Positions 11,975 to 22,778 of a stretch of 64,000 nt of DNA are shown here, in pieces. Source of the stretch: Myrmaecium sp. VS I D KN 1 (taxonomy: Eukaryota; Ascomycota; Dothideomycetes; Valsariales; Valsariaceae); the NCBI GenBank assembly GCA_019775845.1, contig JADQAV010000010.1, positions 220,871-284,870 on the forward strand, read 5' to 3'. The notes beneath the pieces were generated by a model. That model worked only from the letters and a program-made list of their open reading frames with translations, was not told the DNA's origin and did no database searches. A program made the translations under genes and the position numbers. The first letter of the stretch is position 1; each line of letters begins with the position of its first letter.

Positions 11975-12941
11975 CCCGATCGTCTCGGGCCCACCACCCG
12001 AATGCCGCGCCCGGCAACATCACGCCTCCCTCCAATCCTGCAAAGTATATTTTAAGGTACAGTCTCCTGGTGCAGCCAGTGCCAGCATGATCCCAGGCAC
12101 GTCTTGCTAGAGAGAGATAACAGCTTCGGGATTCTCTTTGATTGGCCTAGAGGGAGGGGGTTAGATTCCTCCCGTTAGCAAAAGCAAGCAGTGTGCTAAC
12201 TGTCGGACCTGCCAACAGACTGTTTGTATGTATGCAGGTTCAGCCATTGGCGTATACCTATTCTTTGGGAATAACGGCTGCCACTATGTACACTCGACTT
12301 CTTGTCAGTTGCCGGCATTTCCACTCACTTCGACATGGTTCGCCTGGTACCGTTTTCGACATGGAACGAGCTCAGCCTCGACGAACAATGGCTGTTACAC
12401 CTAAGAGTGAATGCCTGGGCTTCGAGTCGCCATCCCGCGTAGCTACCAGGCTATTGTCCGTGCACCCTTGGTCGCCATGGGGCCAAGGGATATGCAGCTG
12501 GACCTCTCACCAGGTCCAGCGACGTATGGCAGCTATCAGAGTCCTCTGGGCTCGCTTTTTGTTGATTTCTTCCGAGAGACGGAAGAGGACGCCTTGGAGA
12601 TCGGATAAGTAGGCTCAATGCGAAAGGGGCTTCACTTGAACTCCGTATCACCAAAGCCAGCCACGATCGATCGAAGACAGACACCAAAGCTGGAGTCCAT
12701 CCCCTGTTGGCGGCCGGGCGTCGTTCTCCACTTTCTCCTGCTCCTTCGCAGTGTTATTCTGTCTCTTTTTCTCTCTTTGCGTACCATATGGCTTGGGCCG
12801 CGATGGGACGAACGGTCCAATGGATGGGCTTCGATTTACAAAACCATGGCTAGGTGGACCGGCCATACTTGTGCCCTCCTCTCCTCGCGGTCGGAGGGTT
12901 CCTGACTTTCGCACTCTCTCGTCGAGCAGAGCCCCCTTGCC
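11975..12941. other. Coding-like fragments, unassigned
   Basis: Two short stretches look protein-like but lie in different frames. One is 12335-12440 (MVRLVPFSTWNELSLDEQWL...NAWASSRHPA). The other is 12430-12608 (YQAIVRAPLVAMGPRDMQL...SLFVDFFRETEEDALEIG). They abut near 12440 with a +1 frame change. This could be a host gene with a frameshift, a gene with a very short intron (a 43-nt GTGAAT..CAG option exists at about 12406-12448), or chance. I do not recognise the family. Confidence 0.3.
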
Positions 12942-13159
12942 ATGGATTACGTGCGTCTCAAGGACACAACACGCCTCTGTAAGATCCTTCCCTCCCTGTT
13001 TTGATTCCTATCTAACCTTCCCAAGCTAAGGAGCAACTGAAAAGTCGAGAGGAACAGGAGAGAAAGGGAAAAGAGCAATGGAAGGAGTACCAGCAACTCA
13101 AGAAGCAGCAGGAGCAGACAGCGAAACACCAAAGACCGAAGCCGAAACCTAGGAAATGA
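12942..13159 (+). CDS. Small Lys/Glu/Gln-rich coiled-coil ORF or last exons of a larger gene
   Basis: Exons 12942-12978 and 13026-13159 are joined across a 47-nt intron (GTAAGA, branch CTAAC, acceptor AAG) and give 56 residues beginning MDYVRLKDTTRLSKEQL. A highly charged helix and a basic C-terminus ending KPKPRK follow. An acceptor-like CTGAC...GAGCAG just before 12933 suggests that this may be the 3' end of a longer multi-exon gene that includes the fragments at 12335-12608. No family recognised. Confidence 0.35.
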
Positions 13160-14331
13160 GGACCGTTAAGACTCAATCACGACTGTGGACGCCATCCTCC
13201 GCATAGCTCGCATACGACCGTCTCCGCCGTCCCGTGCCCGAAGACTGAGTTCGGCCTTTAACCAGTCCTGAATCCGCACAAAAGCATCCGATACGCTCCC
13301 GTATCTGCACCACCATCAATCATCCATCGCAGAAACGTCCCTGCAAGCGAATCACGCACCTCCGGTGGCCGGCTCTTCGACAGGCTTCGCGTTTGTCAAG
13401 AAGCGGTCTCATAGAGACGAATCATGCAGCATCCACGCTACGGACCGCTCCGCGCCCCTTCATACACTTACCTTACTCGTATATCCTTATATAGACGATA
13501 ACTCGGGTTGCCTTAATTATATACTCGCACTTGCCTTTTCTCTGTATATGTTGCAACGACCCTATTGCTCATTCCATGAAGTCCGGCAGGGCTTCATTCC
13601 ATACCCACATGTGTTTGATCCGCACGTCTCGAGTCCACGTGGTACTCTCTCTCATGACCGGCGTGTGGTGTTACCCCTATATATGACCGGAAAAACTACA
13701 AGAATAATCAGATGACCAGTCGATCTGGCAGGCGGTGTTTCTTTTCACGTCACTATGCTTTCCTAAGCGTGATTTCAGGAAGGATTCAAATACTCCTCAG
13801 TCATCAGAGGAAACTTCCGAAGACGAACAATGAAAGCATGTGCCAGGACGTGACATGATCATTCCCATATATACTGGCCTAAAAGAAGAAGAAAAGAAAG
13901 GATATTCAGAGAAAGGAAGGCTCTCTTGCAGCTTTCAGTGTGGTCCATCCATATCAGCGCTCTCTAATCGACTGGAAGAACGCCACGCCAGTCACCGATG
14001 GCCTCGTCAAGCAGACGAATCAACTCCTCCATGGAGCCTTCATTCTCCCCCGCGCGGATCAACGAAAAGAACTCGCATGAATTCATGGATGTTGACGCTT
14101 CTGCAGATCCCGATGCAATGTAAACGCCCCGCCTGCGCCTCTGCACCCACGCCGCGCTTTGCAATCCCAGGAACTTGAAGGTGAACGAAGAGGAATCGCT
14201 GTTCCGCGCGAGCGTATCGTCGACTTCTTTATTCAATATTGTACACGTGGTCTCGCTCGTAGCACGTTCCGAAATGATCAAGACCCTAAAAAGAGAGAAA
14301 GGAAAGACAGAAAAGAACGCCGTCACAGTCA
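13160..14331. other. Intergenic, 1.2 kb
   Basis: No coding likeness is seen. The sequence becomes AT-richer around 13480-13560, with TATATA segments at 13489-13530 and 13676-13684. It separates the plus-strand fragments from the 3' end of the minus-strand coiled-coil gene. Confidence 0.5.
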
Positions 14332-16674
14332 TCAATGCTCTTCGGCAACGAGATTATTGGGGGCAGAGTCGCGCTGCTCCAGGCTGGAGTTGCGGAAAAA
14401 CTTGTCGTACCTCATCGTCTCGCCCTTCAGCTGGGTGATGCAGCCTTGGATCCACCGGATGTCCTCATCGACCATGCCGTGGATCTTCTCGATCTTGCCC
14501 GTGGCGTGCGCGAGCTTCGCGTCCTTCTCTGCCACCACGGCGCCCCAGTTCTTGAAAGTGGCCCGCTGGTCATTCAGGCGGGTGCAGTCGCCGCCGTCGT
14601 TGCCGGCCCCTTCGTCCCGCGCTTGCATTTTGCTCGCTTGAGATCCTTCAGGAGCACCGGGGGGATTCCAGAGTTTGGTGGTGACTTTGGTACGCGGGGG
14701 TGACTGGCCCGCAAGCTCGCGCGTCTTGTTCGTTAGCAGGGAACGGAGCATCGGGTCGATGTCCTTGCTCTTCAGGTGCTGGTTGACGACTTTGGAGAGA
14801 TCAACAAGCAAGGCTGGTGCGACCTTGGTCTGCTCTTGCGAGCTGGACGGGCGTCCAGCTTCCTCTTCTTCCTCCGCGATCACTTCGTTGTTCGAAAGCT
14901 TCGATTTGGAGGTTCGGGAGGTCTCGGTGGAAGTGGAGTCGCGCATCGAGGGATGGCTGCGCAAGGCGGAAGAGGCACGTCGGGTAAGGCGACCCATGGA
15001 GCCACCCAAGAAGCTGTGCTTGTGAGATAACGTTCTCTTCTTGGACTCATCCGAGGTAGACTGATTGGAGGCTTCGGCTTCGGATGCCTTTTCTCCGCTT
15101 TGATCGCTGCATACTGTACTCTCGCACTTCTGAACATCGTTACTCGCATCTTCGATAAGAACGTCGATGATCTTGATCAGTCTCTCATGGGCATCGAGCA
15201 GAGTCTGGTTTTCCTTATCGAGAAGTCGCCTCCATTGCAAATTCTCGTGTGCACTTTTCTGTATAAGTAGCCGCTTCTCTCTTTCCAGCGAGTCGGCCTT
15301 GGTCTGAGTGAGGATCACTTCGCTCTGCATTTTCTCCGTCCAGAACTTCTTTTCGTAAAGCCAGTCTTCCTCGAGTTTAGTGAACTGCTCCAGCATGTTC
15401 CGTCGTTCAATTTCAAGGTCCTCCTTTCTACGAGCCTGCAGCCGCTCAAATCGTGTGTGCAGTTCGAGAAAGTCGTCGGCCTTCTGCCTGGCTTGGCTTT
15501 CGGCGGCCTGGGCACGCTGCTCCGCCAGTTCGTACCGTATTTTCCAGGTTTCAATGTCGTTCTCCGGGCCCTGCTCGGCAGCTCTCATAGGAGAACGTGG
15601 AGACACGACATCAGGACTTCGCAGAGGTGAGGGCCGCCCTTGCGACATTTCGTTTCTGGCGGACGGATTCGAAGCGCCTGTAGTGTGCACGAGCTGGGTG
15701 CCGAGCCAGTTTTCGACGAAGTTGTTGTCCCGCGCGTCTTGACGCTGCAGGTTCAACGGCGACAGAGGCCGACGAGTGTTCGGAGAGTCTCTCATGTCAA
15801 ACGGCAAGTTCTGCAACCGTTGGTTTGACGCAGGAACTTTGGCGGTGGCGGGGCTGACTTGCTTGGTGATTTGAGTACGCTCTTGTTGCTGTTGCGACGG
15901 TGAAGCAGACGGTGAGCGCTGACGAAGGTCTGCGAGATTTTCTGCACGCACGACTTGTGGTCTTGCAAGGGTTGAAGCAGGTGAACACTTTCGAAGGCTT
16001 GCGATAGCTGCCTGAACTCTTCCAGATGCGGCTAGCTTGTTTGCAGCAAGGTGCTCAGTCTTTTCTTGCTGTCCTTCAGTGTTGTGCATGGGAGGTAGAG
16101 AAGCGTCTGGAGTAGTTGTAGTAGGTTGGGCGAGCTTCGCGTGGTCGACACCGTCAGTGCGCGAAGTAGTAAGGTTGACTGTGAATAAAGTAAACGTGAC
16201 GTTCGAATCAACGGTTATAGAACAACGCGAGCAACTAGAACACTCACCACCACTTGTGCTGTTGCTCCCAGAATTTCCACTTTGGTCTTTAACAATCCTC
16301 AAAGCTCGAGGTGTTAAATCGCGTCTCGTCCTTTCTCTCTCCTCTGCCGTCGTTGTCCACTCCGAATAGACAGACTCGTCATAAGCCTTCGACAAGCTGC
16401 CAGTCGTGTGATAATGTTTCAGGAGTGTATCCTGGAAGCCTCTGTTTGCGCGAGGAGTGGAATGATCACCGCTGATGTCGAGGCCTCGCTCGCCTCCGAA
16501 GATGTCTCTGCCGATGTCTTCGACGATAGCAGCGTAGGCTCCAGAAGAACTGGAACATCTCGGTACTTGATCGCAATCGAGATCCTCGTGGGAGCGATGC
16601 TGACTTGAGGAATCCATATCGTTGGAAGCGGTGGTTAGTTTCGTTAGGGCTCTCGTATTGTGGAGGAACTGCAT
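14332..16674 (-). CDS. Coiled-coil protein of unknown function
   Basis: This is an open frame of 780 codons. The N-terminal half is Ser/Thr/Pro-rich and probably disordered. Residues about 370-505 form one long, strongly charged coiled coil (IETWKIRYELAEQRAQAAE to LLDAHERLIKIIDVLIED). It is followed by a Ser/Arg-rich, probably phosphorylated stretch and a C-terminal helical part (LVDLSKVVNQHLKSKDIDP, RIEK-like helix near the end). The base pattern at 16179-16247 (GTGAGT..CACAG on the minus strand, 69 nt, in frame) may be an intron; removal would shorten the protein by 23 residues that are unusually hydrophobic for this region. Start could instead be the internal Met at residue 20 (MDSSSQ). 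The architecture resembles cytoskeletal or spindle-pole scaffolds, but I do not recognise a named family. Confidence 0.7.
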   Translation of the reverse strand: MQFLHNTRALTKLTTASNDMDSSSQHRSHEDLDCDQVPRCSSSSGAYAAIVEDIGRDIFGGERGLDISGDHSTPRANRGFQDTLLKHYHTTGSLSKAYDESVYSEWTTTAEERERTRRDLTPRALRIVKDQSGNSGSNSTSGGECSSCSRCSITVDSNVTFTLFTVNLTTSRTDGVDHAKLAQPTTTTPDASLPPMHNTEGQQEKTEHLAANKLAASGRVQAAIASLRKCSPASTLARPQVVRAENLADLRQRSPSASPSQQQQERTQITKQVSPATAKVPASNQRLQNLPFDMRDSPNTRRPLSPLNLQRQDARDNNFVENWLGTQLVHTTGASNPSARNEMSQGRPSPLRSPDVVSPRSPMRAAEQGPENDIETWKIRYELAEQRAQAAESQARQKADDFLELHTRFERLQARRKEDLEIERRNMLEQFTKLEEDWLYEKKFWTEKMQSEVILTQTKADSLEREKRLLIQKSAHENLQWRRLLDKENQTLLDAHERLIKIIDVLIEDASNDVQKCESTVCSDQSGEKASEAEASNQSTSDESKKRTLSHKHSFLGGSMGRLTRRASSALRSHPSMRDSTSTETSRTSKSKLSNNEVIAEEEEEAGRPSSSQEQTKVAPALLVDLSKVVNQHLKSKDIDPMLRSLLTNKTRELAGQSPPRTKVTTKLWNPPGAPEGSQASKMQARDEGAGNDGGDCTRLNDQRATFKNWGAVVAEKDAKLAHATGKIEKIHGMVDEDIRWIQGCITQLKGETMRYDKFFRNSSLEQRDSAPNNLVAEEH

Positions 16675-17202
16675 GTGTGTAAGCGTTTGCGGTGGCGTGC
16701 CAGATTAAACGTGCTGTAGCGACGGCTCGATATCGGTGAAGGGCACACCGCTGCATCTGCAAGAATTAGGCAAATGCTTGGAATGGGTGGTAGGAGGAGG
16801 ATGTACAAAAGATACGACTGACTTGAGCAAATATCGCGGTTCTTGAAATTGCGAATTTAGAAATGTCAATCCACCAAAAGATGCCAGGAATGTAGAAGAG
16901 ATTCGTCAAAGTGAAAACGAAAAACATCAAAATTGCCACTTAAATACAAGGTCCCATAGCTTTGTCCGCGTTTTTTTGCCAACGTAAAAGATGCTGATGG
17001 AGTACCCCGACAGCTGAGTGCAGGAAAAGGCTCAAGCTTGGGAAATCTGATTGTGGTATCACATATTTCCACAGCTTCAGATACCCCCTATGTCAAGATG
17101 ATGTGGGGATACGCATGTTTCTATTATACATCTATGCGAAGCCGTCAGCACATAGCCCTTCCGCACCGCGGAGATCAGCACCCACTCCTACTACTTCCTC
17201 CT
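16675..17202. other. Intergenic, about 530 bp
   Basis: This region holds the promoter and leader of the coiled-coil gene (minus strand) and the 3' flank of atp1. AT-rich around 16800-16990. No coding signal seen. Confidence 0.5.
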
Positions 17203-19382
17203 TTACAAGAAGCTCTTGGTGAAGGACTGGACAACATCCTTGAGCTTGGCTTCAAGGTCTTTGCTGAGAGCACCCTCCCGGTCGATGGTGGCAAGGAGCT
17301 CGGACTCGTTGCTACGGAGGTGAGCAAGGAAGTCGGCCTCCCACTGAAGGATCTTGTTGACGGGGACATTGTCGAGGTAACCGTTGACACCAGCGAAGAT
17401 GAGGGGAACCATCTCGTTGACGGCCATGGGGGAGTACTGCTTCTGCTTGAGAAGCTCAGTGAGACGCTCACCACGGCTCAGAGTTTGCTTGGTAGCGGCA
17501 TCCAAGTCAGAACCGAACTGGGCGAAGGCAGCGACTTCACGGTACTGGGCCAAGAAGAGCTTCAGGGAACCGGCGACTTGCTTCATGGCCTTGAGCTGGG
17601 CAGCGGATCCGACACGCGAGACGGAAAGACCGACGTTGATGGCGGGCCGGATACCCTTGTAGAAAAGCTCGGCCTCCAAGAAGATCTGACCGTCGGTGAT
17701 GGAAATGACGTTGGTGGGAATATAGGCGGACACATCACCACCTTGGGTCTCGATGACGGGAAGGGCAGTGAGGGAACCACCACCGTGCTTGTCGTTCATC
17801 TTGGCAGCACGCTCGAGAAGACGAGAGTGGAGATAGAAGACGTCACCGGGGTAGGCCTCACGTCCGGGAGGACGACGAAGCAAGAGAGACATCTGACGGT
17901 ACGCAACGGCCTGCTTGGAGAGATCGTCGTAGATGATAAGCGCGTGCTTGCCGGTGTCACGGAACCATTCACCCATCGCAGTCTAGTTAACACGGTTAGT
18001 TACGGAAATTCGGAGATGTGTGCGAGAATCTTACCCCGGTGAAGGGAGCGATGTACTGAAGGGGAGCGGCCTCGGAGGCGGTAGCAGCAACGACGATGGA
18101 GTACTTCATGGCGTCGTTCTCCTCAAGGGTCTTGACGAGCTGGGCGACGGTGGAACGCTTCTGACCAACGGCAACGTAGATACAGTACAGCTTCTTGGTC
18201 TCGTCGTTGCCGCTGTTCCAGCGCTTCTGGTTGAGCATGGCATCCAGAGCGACGGCAGTCTTACCGGTCTGACGGTCACCAATGATCAACTCACGCTGAC
18301 CACGGCCAATGGGAACCATGGCGTCGACAGACTTGAGACCGGTCTGAACGGGCTGGTTGACAGAGCGACGGGGAAGGATACCGGGGGCCTTGAGCTGCGC
18401 ACGGCGCTTCTCGGTGGTCTTGATAGGGCCCTTGCCGTCAATGGGGTTACCGAGGGCATCGACGACACGGCCCAGAAGCTCGGGACCGACAGGAACATCG
18501 ACCTACGGAGTATTAGCCCATATACCCGCTCAGAATGCTGAGAATAGTCGTTTTACAATTTCACCAGTACGCTTGACGGTCTCACCCTCCTTGACCAGAC
18601 GGTCAGAACCGAAGAGCACCACACCAACCTGGCCAGCCTCCAAGTTCATGCACATGCCCTTGACGCCGGAAGCGAACCTGGACACAGTTTAGTGAATGGC
18701 CTAAATCCTCCGGACAAGTCATTTTGGATTTGCGTATGTCCTTGCGAACTTTGCCGATTCCGGGCAGTATCCATGCACGTCTCCAAAACGACCGGACCGG
18801 AGTAGGTAGTATGCTCAGACAAGCAACTTACTCGACAAGCTCCTCAGCCTGGACGTTGGTCATTCCGTGAACACGGGCAATACCATCACTATCCATCGAT
18901 TTGTTAGCCTAATGTTTGCTGGAGGCAATCCGGGCATCGTTGTTGTGGTGCATACCCGACGGACAGGACACGGCCGGTCTCGGCGAGACCAGCCTCCTCC
19001 TGGACACCCCGGATCCTCTGCTCGAGAATGGAGGAAACCTCGGTAGGAGCGGCTTTGGCGTCGGAAGCATAGGAGCGGACGGATTTGGAGGCGGCGGTCC
19101 AGGTAGCAGGGGCGGTGCGGGCCTGATGAGGTGGGAAGGTCGTGTCAGTGCTTTTTCTCTCTATAGCTTTTATCGCAATGCCACTAGTTCCGCCATCAAT
19201 GCTCCCAATTACTTAAGGGATTCCTTCAATAACCCAATGCGCATTATCCGAGGATGGACGGCCGGCCATTTGATCGCAATTGATGAGGAAGGTCGCGGAT
19301 AGGACGAGAGAGGACTTACCGATGTCCTGGTGGCCACGGAGGCCGCGATGCGGCTAGACTGACGGAGAGCCCTTCCGAACAT
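17203..19382 (-). CDS. atp1: ATP synthase subunit alpha, mitochondrial
   Basis: Six exons on the minus strand: 19320-19382, 18956-19122, 18832-18888, 18557-18677, 18035-18502 and 17203-17982. They total 551 residues, normal for fungal Atp1, and every junction keeps frame. The N-terminus ([21 protein letters not shown] and following Arg/Ser/Ala) is a mitochondrial presequence; the mature protein probably begins near [14 protein letters not shown]. The P-loop [13 protein letters not shown] is at residues 211-223, preceded by [18 protein letters not shown]. Also present are [40 protein letters not shown] and the alpha-subunit signature [17 protein letters not shown]. It forms the non-catalytic nucleotide-binding part of the F1 hexamer with beta. 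The intron between exons 4 and 5 uses a weak GTAAAA donor. Very high conservation makes the identification secure. Confidence 0.97.
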
Positions 19383-20573
19383 TGTGAGAGAAATAGCAGA
19401 AAGCTATGCGGATAGCACTGCTATATCAATTGAGGATGAGAGGAGAGGAGACGCGGGATGCGGGATGATGGAGCTTGATAGCAGGAAGCAAGAGGAGGAG
19501 TCGAGGTTTGCTGAGTTACGGAATCTCATTTTGGTGTGCCAAGGCGCCATACTGGATCGAGCACCCTCCACGGTGCACCTCGGAATGACAGCACTCACGG
19601 ATCCGCGCACTCCGCTGTGCATCGACAACGTTCCCCGACATCTTTCGCGCACTGGCTTCTTTAGCAGGACGTAGGAAGCTTCGGAAGCTCAAAAGCCACC
19701 TGCGCATCGCCTGACGTATAATTTACTATACTACAACTAGCAGCGGAGAGCTCGAGAATGTGCAACGATAGCTCTGTACTCGGATCCATTCGACCGTGCC
19801 GTGTGCGATTGGACGTTTGCACGGATCGGGATCGCTCCGCCAGCTCTCGACACCGTCTTCCTCCGGTGTTGGCCAGTGGTTCGCGCGTAGAACTGACGAA
19901 CTCCACCAAATCGAATGCAGTGTCCTTATCTTCAACATCACTTCTATTATCCGAGTATTGGTATAAAATGGCTCCCCAACAAGATCTAGTGAATTTGAAT
20001 TTGCGACTGTAAGAAGCTGGTTAACTCCGACATAGATCCGCCGCGGGGTAGCAATTTTTACGATCCTGGCGACTATGTATATACATAAGAGATTATGTTC
20101 ATATGGAGACATTGACCCAAAAAGCCCTTTGGCCATCTCCACAAAAAAAAAAAAAAAAACATGAATGAGTGCACTGTTTGTATCTGAACAGAAGGATAAA
20201 AGGAAAAACGGCTAGCATAAGACTCGCTACAAGGGTATACAAGTAACCAATGAGAGTATCCATGGATCGGTGCCATGTAATATCCGGTTGAGAAATCGAC
20301 ACGCATCTCTTCCTTACCAGAGCTATTGATATATAGCCTTCTCGATCACCCGTGCTCGAAAGGTGTAGAGGACATCCCATCTCCGACGGCTGTTGAAAAT
20401 GATATCGTTCAGATCGCCAAGCAAGACAAATTCGCGGAATCTGTATCATCATGCATTACAGGTCCGCGAGAGCAGTTGGCAGGATTTTGGTGTGGTTCCG
20501 CACGTCATTATCCCCTCGGTATCCGCAGCGAGGTTTCCCCAAGAAGAACTCCAAAAGACTGCCACTGGTTGCT
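19383..20573. other. Intergenic, 1.2 kb
   Basis: This contains the promoter/leader of atp1 (immediately above 19382) and the 3' flank of the Mpo1-like gene. A 17-base A tract lies at about 20143-20159. The open frames at 19384-19674 and 20099-20452 have no recognisable family. Confidence 0.5.
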
Positions 20574-21382
20574 CTATTGAGCCTTCGCATTGGCGCCATC
20601 CGTGGAACCGTTCGCCGCAGCTTTCGAGGCTCGGAAGCGTTGAATCTCCTTTGTGATAGCCTGGTCTAGCCTACTCCTCAAGCCGGGCCTGTAACCGAAG
20701 TAAAATAGAAGCTCGAACCAAACGAAGAAAGGCGCAAGAACCAGGGCTTGGAGTAGGTTGTCCAAGAGGGCAGGCGCTCTCTTCTCGAATTTCCCGTGGC
20801 CAATGAACTGCAGAATCCAGGAGATTGTGAAGATTGCGCCGGCCCAGTAATTGGCTGTAGCACCGTATATGGAGGTAAGATGGTGGGCGTAAGCTGTCCA
20901 GGCCAGAATGAAAGGCGCAATCATTCCACCAGCAACAGGCTCCATCAGAATATAGACAGTGGAGTAGCCTAGAGCACCAATGGTACCCAGACTCAACGGA
21001 AGATGTGGAATCGACAGCCAGGGCGGCAACGGTGCAGTAGGACTGTTCGTCGCCTAGGTCCATACCGTTAGCATCGTCGACTCCTTGAGCTGTAAAAGGA
21101 GGAGTATGAGATACGTACGAACAAAAGGCTAGTTGCCAGTATCAGAGGCACACAGGTCATGTGAATGCCGACGTTGACCTACAGTGATGGATTTGTCAGT
21201 AAAGGGGAATCGGGTTAGGTACCCAAGCAGTCGGATGCGCTCACAGCGTTATGGTGGTAGGCACCATACTATTATTCAATCCAAGTCAGCCAAACGTTCC
21301 TTTCGTCTTGTGGGGTAAATCGTCGGTAATAAGCAAGGATGAGACGTACAAAAACCAGCTGTTTCTCCAGATTGAGCGCCAT
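20574..21382 (-). CDS. mpo1: Mpo1-like 2-hydroxy fatty acid dioxygenase (DUF962)
   Basis: Four exons on the minus strand: 21350-21382 (11 codons), 21245-21268 (8 codons), 21119-21178 (20 codons) and 20574-21053; 198 residues against about 174 in yeast. All introns fall between codons and have GTACGT or GTGAGC donors and TAG acceptors. The protein starts MALNLEKQLVFYGAYHHNAVN and continues NVGIHMTCVPLILA. These carry the early histidines that, with later ones (HGKFEKRAPALLDNL), are conserved in this iron-dependent family. About four hydrophobic segments fit an ER membrane protein. Yeast Mpo1 alpha-oxidises 2-hydroxypalmitate from phytosphingosine breakdown to give odd-chain fatty acid. The C-terminus is an alanine-rich extension. 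Two exons of under 35 nt make automatic annotation likely to miss the N-terminus. Confidence 0.9.
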
Positions 21383-22032
21383 CCTGGAAGTTTGAGTTAC
21401 TTAAGGCGTCCTGAGAGTAGAGAGTTGGGAACAGGAGTCTGGAAGAGCCAAGAGCATCCTTCGGCAGCGCTTGACTGCTTCTTCAGTGCGCGGGTTTCGC
21501 TGTGGAGGAGCTCGATTCGAGGAAGTTCTCCGCAAGATGGAAGGTCTTACGACCGCGGACCCCGGTTTGCCAAGCCCGGTCAGCAGCCGCGCATGACGGC
21601 GCATCCTAGACGCGAGCGCAACCTCTCTTTCTTCTGGACAATCGATCAATCTTTTGCAGCTACATCACCACAGCGCGGTCGCAAAGACAAAGCGCATCCC
21701 AACCCGTCAACGCTGCGCGCACATGGGACACTGGACTTTACAACTTCCTAGAAACAGCGCTGCCCGATCTGGCTGTTAATTCGCTGCGCATTACGGGCTG
21801 CAGTCACTCGCTTTTCGAAGAGTTATAAAATCGCATAGGGCGCACCGATTGCAAGGGCCTTTTGCTGGAAGGGCTACTGGGTTCTCGGTAGAACGGCGCC
21901 CTTGCCTCTCGGTCCTCTTGCTCTCACGAGATCGTCCTGCGTGTCTCTCATACGAGACGCTCGTAGAACCCTGAACCTACGAAAACGGCGTCCACGTAGA
22001 ACAATTCGAGGGTCTTATAATCACGGCACAAT
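21383..22032. other. Divergent intergenic region between Mpo1-like gene and rpb7
   Basis: About 650 bp must hold both promoters. No gene-like frame is convincing, although a frame at 21251-21751 is open. No clear TATA element was seen close to either start. Confidence 0.45.
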
Positions 22033-22778
22033 ATGTTTTTTCTTTACGAGCTCGAACGAGATATCACTGTACACCCGTCCTTCTTGGGCCAGGATTTACA
22101 TGGGATCGTCTTCAGACAACTGTTGAATGACGTGGAGGGTGCAATCTTCGATGGATATGTAGTCGTGGCTGTCCTGGACTCGTTCGACATATCGGAGGGG
22201 CGAGTCATACCCGGGAGAGGAGATTCGATGTTCACAGTGCATTACAAGGCCGTAATCTGGAGACCATTCCCTGGAGAGGTGGTATGTAGTGACAGCTGGC
22301 TTCAAAAATGGATCTCTGCTGAGATATGCTCTAGTGTGATGCTGTCGTTACAGGAATGACGCAAGGTGGTCTTTTCTGCGAGATTGGACCGTTGGGGTGT
22401 TTCATTTCCCGACAGGTAAAGCTCCAGATCCGATGAAAAATCCTGCTGCAGTTCGATTAACGTAGGCGCGCAATAGAATATCCCGTCAGATGTGAAGTAC
22501 GACGCGAACGCTACTCCACCCCAATGGACAAATAACAACGACGTGGTCATCGAGAAGGGGACGCAGATTCGGATTAAGCTCATGAATATGCGTATCGAAG
22601 TTACGTCCATCTATGGTGTCGCAACAATCAACCAGGTAAGACTTATTCCCTCGCCGTCCCATATAAGATGTACGCAAGCTAACCACCCGCTTCTAGGACT
22701 TCCTTGGGTAAGCGAGGTCTCGTATCTTCTGACTGATATCCTACTGACAATTTTAGTGTTCTCAACGTTGGTCCTTAA
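22033..22778 (+). CDS. rpb7: RNA polymerase II subunit Rpb7
   Basis: Exons are 22033-22281, 22335-22415, 22477-22635, 22697-22707 and 22757-22778 (173 residues; yeast Rpb7 has 171). The start MFFLYELERDITVHPSFLGQ is diagnostic of Rpb7, as are LLNDVEGAIFDGYVVVAVLD, FDISEGRVIPG and HYKAVIWRPFPGE. The C-terminal S1/OB part contains GGLFCEIGPLGCFISRQ, IPSDVKYDANATPPQW and RIEVTSIYGVATINQDFLG. Rpb7 pairs with Rpb4 as the stalk of Pol II, binding emerging RNA and initiation factors. Exon 4 is only 11 nt. If the last intron is not removed, the frame stops at TAA 22709-22711, inside the 5' splice site, giving a protein ending DFLG, which is close to the family's normal end. So the last ten residues are uncertain. 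Confidence 0.93.

Noticed and set aside
17038-18541. Plus-strand open frames of 334 and 173 codons across atp1
   Set aside because: They are antisense shadows of highly biased atp1 exons and run through its introns.
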